Below, piece after piece: positions 55,601 to 63,400 of a DNA stretch of 64,000 nt (its first letter is position 1; every line of letters begins with the position of its first letter). Made by a program: the position numbers and the translations under genes. The stretch comes from Pisaster brevispinus. Taxonomy: Eukaryota; Echinodermata; Asteroidea; Forcipulatida; Asteriidae. The notes under the pieces were generated by a model that saw only the letters and a program-made list of their open reading frames with translations, was not told where the DNA came from and did not search any database. The DNA is taken from contig JAMKCF010000002.1 of assembly GCA_023634235.1 (NCBI GenBank), forward strand, positions 2,381,001 through 2,445,000. Reading direction: 5' to 3'.

Positions 55601-58600
55601 TATTAAAGCCTACACCATGTTCACATTTAGGTCTGCCCTTGTTCTCAATAAAATGTTCCTACTTTTTTTCCAAGGGTAAAATATTATGCTTGTGTATATG
55701 GCGCACATACCCGAGTAGCTACAATTCAAGGCACTTCACAATATTACCATACCTGTTTATCAGGCATACTTGGACCATTCCTCAAACTTTCTCACCTCCC
55801 TTGCTGAAATTAGCGCCAAGTGGGTATCCAACACAATACTGTCCTTGAGCTGTCAGGTTCCCGTACACCTGGGGTAGGAGAAGCAATTGTGGTCTGGTGC
55901 CTTGCTCAGGCACATTAGTATCATGACCGGAAATCAAAATCACAGTCTGATGAATCAGCCGTCAGGACGTGAGTTTGATGTGCAAACCCACCTCGGCCGT
56001 GACACGCTAGTGATGTCACAGGCTCAATCAGCACACTCACTTGAGGTTCAAGGACGACCCATCGATGGCTGAGAGATGTGCATGGATACATTTCCTTTGT
56101 ATGATCATTTCGGTTCATTTTCATTTATGTAATTTTGGTTGTGAAGCCAAGGACTCTCAGAAAAGCGAACTTATAATCACTATACTAGCCAAGAACCCCA
56201 TGGAGAGAAGACAATGAAGAAAGTTTCAGTTTTAGATGTGGGAGGAAAACCCCTGAGAATTATTCCAGGGAAAACCCACACAATCAGACAAGGACTGAAA
56301 ACCCAATCCACATAGTGCCCCCGGTGGGATTTGAACCGGGGTCCCATAGGTAGAAGGCAAGGCAAGATACCACTACACCAACCTGACCGCCTAAACATCA
56401 TCTTAAGACGAGTTGATAATTGTGATATGTATCGTCACATCACACTTTGTTTAGCAGTTATGACTGATACACATCATTATAAGATACAAGAACAGTCTTA
56501 GCTCTTCCTCTGCCCCAGGGGCCGATTTCACAAAGAGATAAGATTCATCTTAAGATGAGTTGTCAGAATAGTGATTTGTATTGTGACATCACACTTTGCT
56601 TAGCAATTAAGATTGATACACAGCCTAATATTTCACAGAGAGCTAAGAATGATCTTAAATGCCAATTGATCTTAATTGCTAAGCAAAGTGTGATGTCAAA
56701 ATACAAATCAATATGGTAATACTGACAACTCATCTTAAGGTGAATCTTATCTTTTTGTGAAATCTGCCCCTGGACTGTATGAGCTCGGAGCATACATTAA
56801 ATGCATCATAAAAACCATTTTACTTGATCTGTTTTCACAGTACATCGGCAAGTTGGGCTTCGTGCACAGAGTAACGGAACGAGGCGACATCAGAGTACAG
56901 TATCCCACGAATAAAATCCGGTGGACCTTCCATCCGGGATCATTGAACAAGGTGAAGACGACACCACTAGTAGATAGTTCCAAGTAGACGCCGTCTTTAT
57001 GGGCAATTTGCATTTTGGCTTGCAGGCGCGTCAAGCACGCAAATTATTAACGCAGCTGCGTTGTTCACCAACCAGTCATGCAATGAGTTTTGTGAAATGT
57101 GCACCTGCCGCACGCCGTTCTCACGCCGTTGTGTGTTCCAATTTGCCAGTAAAGATGGCCGATTTACATAATTTTGCAATCTATCTATAGAACTTAATTT
57201 TCATAATTTAATGATACTCAGTTCTTAAAGCTTTTTATCTGAGGGAGTCTCAAAGTACTTATTACATTGTATGTTAAAGCCAGATTTTTAAAATGTATTG
57301 TTTTAATGAGTCATCGTCCAACTCACAAGGCCGGACGGCCACTTCAAGGCTAGGGCTACACTTTACTGATTTGGGCTGTCGACCCAGATCAACTGTCACC
57401 AGGGGCATGTTGCCACCTACTCCTGGGGCTGAAACAGGGTTACTCCCTTCACAGTCCGTCAGAATGTAGGCATGGGTATCATCCACTAGGAGCCTGGCTG
57501 GTAGAGCAGAATGCGCAACCTTCCCAACTTTTTACGAAGCAATTATAGTTAAGTGCCTTGCTTAAGTGCCTTGCTCAAGTGTCATTACCGGGATTGTACT
57601 AAGTTTGAAGTACGAGACCCATTTATAAAGGACAGTGTAGGGGCTTACAAGGTGCTGCGGCAAATTTAGCTGCCACTGCCAGAAACACCGGGGCAAACCT
57701 CTTCTTTTAGTGTAACTGAGTTTTTTAACATGCATTGCACAACACGTGTGACCTACAGCTTTACCTCGCATCCTAAGGACGAAGCAATTGTGGTTTTAAG
57801 TGTCTTGCTTAAGGGGCACAAGTGCCACGACCGGGACTCGAACCCACACTCTGCTGATCAGAAACACAAGGGCTCGAGTCCATTTCACTTGGCCGCTCGG
57901 CCGTGACACGCCACCATTCGCGCCTTCAAATCATGTTAATTTTTTGCACCGAACAATAAAACTTTATCCCCATCCTGAAAAATCGCTACTCATTGTTTGT
58001 AAAACAAAACCTGTACGAACTTTCCTCGACTCCACGGTTTACAGGTGGATGTTTATGCTCAGGGTGACAAGGTACGAGTTAGTTCTGACATCGCCAAGGT
58101 ACGGAAACTACAAGTCGGTCATGGAGAGTGGAGCGACAATATGCAAGTAGTAAGTAGTTCACCAATAAACTACTTTTCTCTCCCTCTCCCCATCATTGAT
58201 TTTGTCCTTTGTGTTCCCCACCTCTTGTGGTACCCTCCTTGGTTGTTACCCTCCTTTCTGTTCAGCCTCCTGCTTTCTCTGTGTATTTTCCTCTCCATCA
58301 CCTATTTCCACTTGACTGCTTTTGTTACGTCAGTAATGTATACATGTACCTGTTTATGTTTGTAGTATTGTCATTTAGCCTTCGAGAAAGACTCTGCTAG
58401 GGTCGAAACGTCAGGCCACTAACTATTTTTTTGCAGTAAGTAGAGTTGTAAACACTTCCTTTTAACAGGGAGGGTATGCGTTTGGTAATTACTCCAAAAA
58501 TTGATGACCATAAAAAGTGACTTGGTAAGAAACACTGCAGCTGTTGATAATGCATGTCATGTTGAGAAACGATTCCATTCTAAGGATCGGGTTATAGAGA

Positions 58601-61600
58601 GAGAGGGATAAGCCCCCCAAACTCTTGTCTAGCCCCTCCCTCAAAAAAACAAAAAAAATGCAAGGGAAAAAAGAAAAAAAGATGAAACATGCTGAACTGG
58701 ACTTGACCCAGGAGCTACTCTGACATCCCGACAAAAACGGCGATGAGTTTGTCAGAAAAAGGGTGCCGTATGTCATTAACGAAGTAGACGTGAGCTTTTT
58801 TAGACAACGTAATTATATGCCTAGCCCAATATATTTTTTTATTCAAAGTCACCAATAGTTACACCATTGCAAGCTTTTGTTCTGTCCACGAGTTTAGGAG
58901 TCGGCAACTTGCATGCAACTGCATCATGTATTGTATGGTTGTTGTAACTTTTTTACTTATTACGCGCCAACTACATGAAAAATGCGCTGTATAGGTTCCT
59001 TTTTTACTCCCAAAATGAAATAGCAAAAGTTAGAGGGTGACGTCTCGTGTGGAGGGTCTAGCCCCCCCCCCCCCCAAACAAAAATTTGCTCTAGAACTGG
59101 CCTGGATCTGGACATAATCTCAGCTCCAATTTGGATCCTTTCCGTTTAACAAACCCAAGAACTCACAACGGTGCTGAAAGACAGAACCTTCACGGTCTTC
59201 GCTGCTAAGGAACGGAGCAATACTTCCCACTCACATTAAGTCGGCTAGCCCAATTGTGAAACTACTGAAAACTAACCTTTTCCCGAATTAATCGTTTGTC
59301 ATGTCTCTGTGTTTTTTCTTTCTGTTTCGCTTATTGTTAGCGCTGTTGTGGACAAAATATAGCGTATTGAAAAATGCTTGGTACTGTTTATCGCTATGTA
59401 TTTCTTTGCAGGTTCTAGGCAAAACTGGAAAGATTCTCAAAGTTTATCCGGACGGGGACCTGAGAATCTCAATCCAGGATCAAGCCTGGACCTTCAATCC
59501 CTCCTGCGTCACACAGGTTGAGCCTAACGCTCCCGATCTGAACAACACCCTGGTCTCAGAAAGAGACGAGGAGCAGTCAGGTAACGTCTTGCCTCATTTT
59601 GCAAGTTTGGAAAAATCTCAAATTTTTGTTGTTGTATTTATTTCAATACACATTCAGCAGCGCAAGTGCCTACAACAGGATGATTAAGGAATGAAAAGAA
59701 ATGTTCAGTATTAAGACGTTGGAGGAAAACCCACACAAGCAGGTAGAGACTGAAAAACCCAATCCACATGCAAGGCTCTGTGCTGAGGTGGGATTCGAAC
59801 CAGGGTCCACAGAGGTGAAAGGCAGGGAAAGATACCACTGAACCAACCCAATGCCGAACACGAATATATCTCGTCTCTTTTCAAATATTTTGTGTATCTA
59901 CTGGAAACTTGATATTGTATTTTGTATTCGTGGTTCCTTCCTGAAGGTCATCTTGGATTGGCACTGGAGCAAATCATCGCTTCGCAAAACAGCGACGCCC
60001 CTGCCAAGTTGGTCAGTGAAGCGGCACAAGGCAATAAGAGTGCAGTTGCTGAACTACTAGTCAAGCATCCCGACTGGGTAGGAATAGCAGAAACTTTAAT
60101 AATAATAATAATATCAATAATAGTTATCACGCATGCGAGTCGAGTCGTACAGAATGGCACAAGACCGCCGGACTTGTCAGGTCATGAGTTTACTGGCCCG
60201 AGGCTAAAATCACTGGCCAGCGGGCCAGCGGTCCGGTGTCACATTCGAGCCCTGTGGGTTGTTTAGGGAAGGACAGGATCCGGAGAAAGATCGGTTTCCA
60301 ACGGAGTGATGTGAGTGACCTCAAAACTGTCTTTTTTCTGGATTGAGTGTAGATTCATCCGAGCATACGGTATTTAAGAATTACTCCACTACGACTCTCC
60401 CATTTATCATGTAGGTAAACTCAAAGAACTCTGGGAAGACGGCGCTCCAGGTTGCGAGCCACCAAGGTCACCTAGAGGTCATCAAAGTGCTGCTGATGAA
60501 CAAGGCCAGTCTGGAGATACAGGATCAGGAAGGGGATACTGCACTGCATTATGCCGTCTTTGGGTACGTTTATAAACTTAAACATTTTGGGTGGTGTGGC
60601 GGGCGTTACTTGAGGACCCAAATCTCCTTGAACTGTTTCCGATGTGAAAAAAGCTTTCTTCTGTAGAGGGCGCTCTGTAATGCAAATTGCCTGCATCGTT
60701 AGCGGAGGGCCAACTCGTCATAATGAGATGTCCTTTACTTTACCGTCTAGGAACCAGCCGGATGTAGCAGAATACCTCCTCAAGAAGAAAGCCAAGATGG
60801 ACGCTGTCAACAACGGCCAGTGCAGCAGTCTCCATGTTGCAGTCAACAAGAGCTTCACCGCCTGTGTACGAGTGCTTCTCAGACACAGATGCAACTCTAA
60901 CCTACAGGTAAAAAAAACACTTTCCTCGGTACCTTGGTACCATTTGAAGGTTACGGAAGTGCCTTGAGAAAAAGTCTTCGCAGTGCTACGGCAGCCCGGG
61001 GCCTGTACACTCCCCAGGGAGCTGAGAAAGATTAAATGAGTGTTGTTGGCCCAATGACCAGGGCACTAATGTAAAGCGCATTGTCTTGTTATTGTAAAAT
61101 GCGCTATATGAAAACTAGTTTTATTATTGTGTGGAAAGACTCTGAGATGTGTTGCTCCTAGCTGAGCCAGAATTTTTTTTATTTCAGTATGAAATGCTCA
61201 AATTCCTTAACTCCGGTATTCCTGCCTCTTCTCTCCTTTCATTTTGTTCTTTTTTGTTTCCAACAGCCCCTTTCCTCCACCCTCCATTTGGTTCCATCAT
61301 TGTTCATTTCTGTGTGCTTTCTGCCTTTCTCCGTTTTCATCTGTCCATTTGACTGCTTCTGTTACACCAGTTTACCTGTTCATGTGTGTTGTGTTGTCAT
61401 TTAGCCTTCGAGAAAGACTCTGCTAGGGTCGAAACGTCAGGCCATTAACTATTACTTGCTCTGGTATTTCTCCTGACTACAGGATTCGTATGGAGACACG
61501 GCCCTGCACGATGCAATAGCCAAGAACTGTAAAGATATAATAGATATGCTGGCAGAGGCCAGCGGAGCAGATTTCACGCTAAAAAATCAACGAGGGTTCA

Positions 61601-62297
61601 ACGTACTACACCATGCTGCCTTAAAAGGAAACCACTAGTAAGTAGCATTTCATTTCATTCCAAGAAATTTATTTCCACTCCAACAGAGTAAAAAAAAAAT
61701 CATCATAACAATGATATAGAATAGTAAGAGGATAATGTGAGACTTGAGTGGACACTAGGTGGCAGCAGACTTGCCAGGTAAATCCATTGTACTCAGAATT
61801 GTGCGCATGCTCAGAACTACGTAAGCGATGGAAATTTACCTGGTAAGTCTGCTGCCACCTAGTGTCCTCAAAAGTCTCACTTTGGCATCCTTGGCGTCAT
61901 TTGCGAGTTAGATTTTGAGTAAAGTCTGGTACAGTGACTTGATTGGTCACAAGTTAACACTCAGATTGGAACTAGGTGAGAGTTCATAATTCCCGCTTTG
62001 ATCATGTTGACACTGTCCCTTTAAGCACATGTGTTCATTCGCTAAATTTCTTTGCTGGTGAGTACGACAATGAAATTTGGCCCTGGAGTTCTTGGGCTGC
62101 TCTGATTCAATATTCTTGTGGCACTGTTTGAAGGATTTTTTTTTTTTTTTTCCTTCACTTGCATCTTCAGTGCAACTGAGAAGCTGGTTACACGAGCCAG
62201 AGAGCTGGTCAACGTCAAGAAAGACGACGGGTTCTCAGCCCTCCATCTATCCGCACTGAATGGTCACAGGGACGTCGCAGAGGTCCTCATTACAAAG
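49388..62297 (+). CDS. MIB2: Mind bomb 2, E3 ubiquitin-protein ligase (5' and central part, continues past window)
   Basis: Mind bomb ligases ubiquitinate Notch ligands (Delta/Jagged) and drive their endocytosis in the signal-sending cell. Thirteen exons (49388-49610, 50919-51090, 52764-52870, 53101-53295, 54686-54831, 56841-56951, 58045-58149, 59412-59580, 59947-60077, 60415-60563, 60751-60907, 61483-61637, 62171-62297) join into 649 codons without a stop. MIB/HERC2 domain 1 is at ~4-72, ZZ zinc finger ~83-130, MIB/HERC2 domain 2 ~143-230, two MIB repeats ~240-395, ankyrin repeats from ~420. Assignment to MIB2 rather than MIB1 rests on [36 protein letters not shown] and [16 protein letters not shown] at 49388 sits in GCCATGG; the frame is also open upstream to the acceptor, so a longer N-terminus is possible. 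The remaining ankyrin repeats and the RING fingers are off the right edge. Confidence 0.95.
50919..51090 (+). CDS. MIB2: MIB2 exon: ZZ-type zinc finger
   Basis: Cysteine/histidine spacing CDAC-x10-CMDC-x4-DLCTIC, then H-x3-H (HELSH), gives the two-zinc ZZ fold. Acceptor TATGTTCAG, donor GG|GTGAGT, phase 1 to 2. Confidence 0.94.
51755..52182 (-). repeat. SINE family B copy split by a foldback insertion
   Basis: Left part 51775-51860 (CCAGAAACACCGAGG, GGTTCTGGGTTCTTGTACG) and right part 52010-52182 (GATCTACGGCTTCTC, AGGACACAAGCTACGTGACC, GGGATTCGAACCCAC, CGCTCGGCCACGATGC) together make one minus-strand SINE; the element at 51864-52006 interrupts it. Confidence 0.7.
51864..52006. repeat. Foldback element, 'GGGGTTCGATTTCACAAAG' termini
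   Basis: Left GGGGTTCGATTTCACAAAG and right CTTTGTGAAATCCACCCC; the core contains CTTAGGACTAGTCCTAGG. Relative of 24749-24888. Confidence 0.8.
52764..52870 (+). CDS. MIB2: MIB2 exon: start of MIB/HERC2 domain 2
   Basis: Encodes [20 protein letters not shown] then DWANQD. Acceptor TTCTCCCAACAG|A, donor G|GTAAGA, phase 2 to 1. Confidence 0.93.
53101..53295 (+). CDS. MIB2: MIB2 exon: rest of MIB/HERC2 domain 2
   Basis: Encodes [48 protein letters not shown] and [12 protein letters not shown]. Acceptor TTATTCATAG, donor G|GTAGGT, phase 1-1. Confidence 0.95.
53318..53715 (+). repeat. Degenerate GTGTCACCATGGT-type minisatellite
   Basis: About 400 bp of units such as GGTGTCACCATGATGTC, GGTGTCGCCACAGTTTTAC and AAGGTGTCATC with a 10-11 bp sub-period; begins 22 bp after a MIB2 exon. 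Confidence 0.88.
53846..54044. repeat. Foldback element, 'GGGACCCAATTTCACAAAG' left end
   Basis: Left GACCCAATTTCACAAAGTTG, right GCTGGATGAAATTAGGCCC; interior TTTAGCAGAAAAC and GGCTGGTTACCAG are shared with sister elements. Confidence 0.7.
54686..54831 (+). CDS. MIB2: MIB2 exon: first half of MIB repeat 1
   Basis: Encodes [35 protein letters not shown]; the QxGHGGWxxxM motif defines the MIB-specific repeat. Acceptor CATTCCCAAAG, donor GAG|GTAGGA, phase 1 to 0. Confidence 0.93.
54935..55296. repeat. Complex repeat related to 62366-62760
   Basis: AGAACTCACTCCGCGGCAGT, GGACAGTTCTTTTCAGAACT, GAACAAATCTACACAGC and ACACATGGTGTTACCG blocks recur at 62395-62730, partly in inverted order. Confidence 0.7.
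55297..55335 (+). ncRNA. Hammerhead-ribozyme-like motif (family 1)
   Basis: GCCU, CUGACGAA, GGUCC, GGUUU, GGAUC, GAA, AGCU, A, AGGC. Helix I GCCU:AGGC, helix II GGUCC:GGAUC, core CUGACGA and GAA, palindromic helix III AGCU, predicted cleavage after the A preceding AGGC. Best-preserved family 1 copy. Confidence 0.45.
55394..55432 (-). ncRNA. Hammerhead-ribozyme-like motif (family 1), inverted copy
   Basis: Same arrangement on the minus strand, with helix II GGUUC:GGAUC: a C-to-U change that keeps pairing as G-U. It faces the copy at 55297, about 58 bp apart. Confidence 0.45.
55520..55640. repeat. 'TTTCCG...GGAAAAATC' dispersed repeat
   Basis: CCCTACTTTGGTCTCATTTC, GGAAAAATCTGAAAA and GCCTACACCATGTTCACA match 31240-31380 and the shorter tract at 17535-17575. 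Confidence 0.55.
56120..56400 (-). repeat. SINE family C (tRNA-like head plus body)
   Basis: Minus strand begins GGCGGTCAGGTTGGTGTAGT and carries CCGGTTCAAATCCCACCGGG (T arm); body includes GGGGTTCTTGGCTAGTATAG. A partial copy is at 4880 and a head-only copy at 59695. Confidence 0.75.
56518..56770. repeat. Foldback element, 'GGGGCCGATTTCACAAAG' termini
   Basis: Left GGGGCCGATTTCACAAAGAG, right TTTTTGTGAAATCTGCCCC; the interior halves (GCTTAGCAATTAAGA, TCTTAATTGCTAAGC) also pair. Ends 70 bp before a MIB2 exon. Confidence 0.8.
56841..56951 (+). CDS. MIB2: MIB2 exon: second half of MIB repeat 1
   Basis: Encodes [31 protein letters not shown]; RWTFxPxxL is the conserved end of a MIB repeat. Acceptor CTGTTTTCACAG, donor AAG|GTGAAG, phase 0-0. 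Confidence 0.93.
56968..57175. repeat. Dispersed repeat, copy of 21975-22185
   Basis: Begins TAGATAGTTCCAAGTAGACG 16 bp after a MIB2 exon; shares GTCTTTATGGGCAATTTGCA and GTAAAGATGGCCGA. Confidence 0.75.
57310..57575 (-). repeat. SINE family B variant body
   Basis: Matches 17640-17840 (GGACGGCCACTTCAAGGC, CACCTACTCCTGGGGCTGAA, GAGCCTGGCTGGTAGAGCAG) but lacks the tRNA-like head. Confidence 0.7.
57605..57915 (-). repeat. tRNA-Leu-like SINE (family B)
   Basis: CAGAAACACCGGGGCAAACC, CACAAGTGCCACGACCGGGA and the head ending GGCCGCTCGGCCGTGACACG, adjacent to the preceding fragment. Confidence 0.75.
58045..58149 (+). CDS. MIB2: MIB2 exon: first half of MIB repeat 2
   Basis: Encodes [33 protein letters not shown]. 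Acceptor GGTTTACAG, donor GTA|GTAAGT, phase 0-0, 105 bp. Confidence 0.92.
58378..58416 (+). ncRNA. Hammerhead-ribozyme-like motif (family 2)
   Basis: GCCU, UCGAGAAA, GACUCU, GCU, AGGGUC, GAA, ACGU, C, AGGC. Same 39-nt span and helix I as family 1; helix II GACUCU:AGGGUC pairs fully with one U-G; helix III is the palindrome ACGU; but the first core strand is UCGAGAAA, not CUGANGA, so activity is doubtful. Confidence 0.35.
59412..59580 (+). CDS. MIB2: MIB2 exon: second half of MIB repeat 2 and linker
   Basis: Encodes [33 protein letters not shown], then a polar linker ([14 protein letters not shown]). Acceptor TTCTTTGCAG, donor G|GTAACG, phase 0 to 1. Confidence 0.92.
59695..59855 (-). repeat. 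SINE family C, head-containing fragment
   Basis: GGAGGAAAACCCACACAAGC, GGTGGGATTCGAACCAGGGT and GATACCACTGAACCAACC match the tRNA-like part of 56120-56400. Confidence 0.65.
59947..60077 (+). CDS. MIB2: MIB2 exon: entry to the ankyrin region
   Basis: Encodes [20 protein letters not shown] then PDW, an ankyrin-type helix pair, preceded by a linker with [10 protein letters not shown]. Acceptor CCTTCCTGAAG, donor TGG|GTAGGA, phase 1 to 0. Confidence 0.88.
60415..60563 (+). CDS. MIB2: MIB2 exon: ankyrin repeats
   Basis: Encodes [46 protein letters not shown]; the GxTALxxAxxxGHxxVxxxLL pattern is ankyrin. Acceptor TATCATGTAG, donor GG|GTACGT, phase 0 to 2. Confidence 0.93.
60751..60907 (+). CDS. 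MIB2: MIB2 exon: ankyrin repeats
   Basis: Encodes [48 protein letters not shown]. Acceptor TACCGTCTAG|G, donor CAG|GTAAAA, phase 2 to 0. Confidence 0.93.
61404..61442 (+). ncRNA. Hammerhead-ribozyme-like motif (family 2)
   Basis: Identical through the 39-nt motif to the copy at 58378; about 170 bp of pyrimidine-rich upstream sequence is also shared in diverged form (TGACTGCTT, TACCTGTT, GTTGTCATTTAGCC). It lies 40 bp before a MIB2 exon acceptor. Confidence 0.35.
61483..61637 (+). CDS. MIB2: MIB2 exon: ankyrin repeats
   Basis: Encodes [51 protein letters not shown]. Acceptor CCTGACTACAG, donor TA|GTAAGT, phase 0 to 2. Confidence 0.94.
61737..61880. repeat. Foldback element with 'GTGAGACTTGAGTGGACACTA' arms
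   Basis: Left GGACACTAGGTGGCAGCAGA and CTTGCCAGGTAAAT, right ATTTACCTGGTAAG and TCTGCTGCCACCTAGTGTCC; about 45-bp arms with few mismatches around a 50-bp core. No ORF. Confidence 0.9.
62171..62297 (+). CDS. MIB2: MIB2 exon: ankyrin repeat
   Basis: Encodes [42 protein letters not shown]. Acceptor GCATCTTCAG|T; donor AAG|GTTTGG is weak but the only in-phase choice at the end of the ankyrin helix. Phase 2 to 0. Confidence 0.88.
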
Positions 62298-62365
62298 GTT
62301 TGGGCTGAGCAATTTTGCTTCGGGGTTTTTGGTTCTCTAATTGTCTTTCATTATGAAGAGAAGCT

Positions 62366-62730
62366 TGATAGACGTTGTATATTCGGTTTACGGTAACACC
62401 ATGTGCATATCTACTTTGCTGTGTAGATTTGTTCTTTGTGAAGCTGGTCTTGCTTTATTCTACTGCCGCGGAGTAGATTCGGGAGACTTCTTAGTTCTGA
62501 AAAGAACTGTCCAGCTTATTAAATACTACCTGGGCGCAAGGTAGGAAATTGGCCGGGACTACTACTTTCGCTTAGTGGACCGAGGGGACTTCTCGTTATT
62601 AACTCCACTGCCGCGGAGTGAGTTTTTAATTGGTCTCAATGTTTCGACCTAGTTCACAAAGAACAAATCTACACAGCAAAGTAGTTGTACACATGGTGTT
62701 ACCGTAAACCGAATACACATTGATACCCCA
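62366..62730. repeat. Foldback repeat with ~80-bp arms
   Basis: TATTCGGTTTACGGTAACACCATGTG region (62369 on) and the inverted ACACATGGTGTTACCGTAAACCG region (to 62728) pair, as do ATCTACTTTGCTGTGTAGAT and CTACACAGCAAAGTAG. The centre carries CTGCCGCGGAGT on both sides. Confidence 0.8.
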
Positions 62731-63084
62731 CCGTGCAATGCCTCAAAAACTATTTCAGCTTGATAGACATTTTGTCAAATGGCGAGCGACCTCTTGCAAA
62801 GGTCGCCACCGCCGAGGTCAAACTCTGGAAACGTACACATGTGTACACGCCACACACAACTCTCCAGGTCCTCCTTTGACGTCAGTGAGGGCGCTGTTTG
62901 AGCTTGTGACATCATATGCAACGGGTCTGCTGGGGGATGGACCGTACTATCTGTATTTCATTTGACGGGTTGGATTCGTGTTCCATGTTTTCTCGGATAT
63001 GAAATTTTTGTCCACGTGGTTTTTGGGAAATAAGAGGCTTCCAGCCTGTGTTCATTCATCGGGATCAACTTTCAATTGGAGTTT

Positions 63085-63165
63085 CATTAATAATAATAAT
63101 AATAATGGCTTCTTATGTAGCGCTCATATCCGTCACTCAGTAACGCTCAAGGCGCTTCAACATTA
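63085..63165. repeat. (AAT)n plus 'ATGGCTTCTTATGTAGCGCTC'
   Basis: Same composite as 40650-40725, including CACTCAGTAACGCTCA. Confidence 0.7.
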
Positions 63166-63400
63166 AGTATTTTCCTGCAAGGTATGCGGAGCCACATGTT
63201 GTAATATGAGACCTATTCCTTTACATAGCACCATGTAATGGTTTACAAGGTGCTGTGGCGCAATATGCAGCCAATCAAACCAGGAACACCGGGGCGAACC
63301 CCTTCTCTTTACAATAAGTGCACTGGGTTCTTTTACGTGCGTTACACAACACACGGGGTCAACGACTTTACGTCCCATCCGAAGTGTTTTTACCTGTGAA
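63165..63400 (-). repeat. tRNA-Leu-like SINE (family B), 3' body
   Basis: Reverse complement of 26290-26500: GCAAGGTATGCGGAGC, GGTTTACAAGGTGCTGTGGC, ACACCGGGGCGAACCCC, TTTACGTCCCATCC. The tRNA-like head is missing. Confidence 0.75.
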
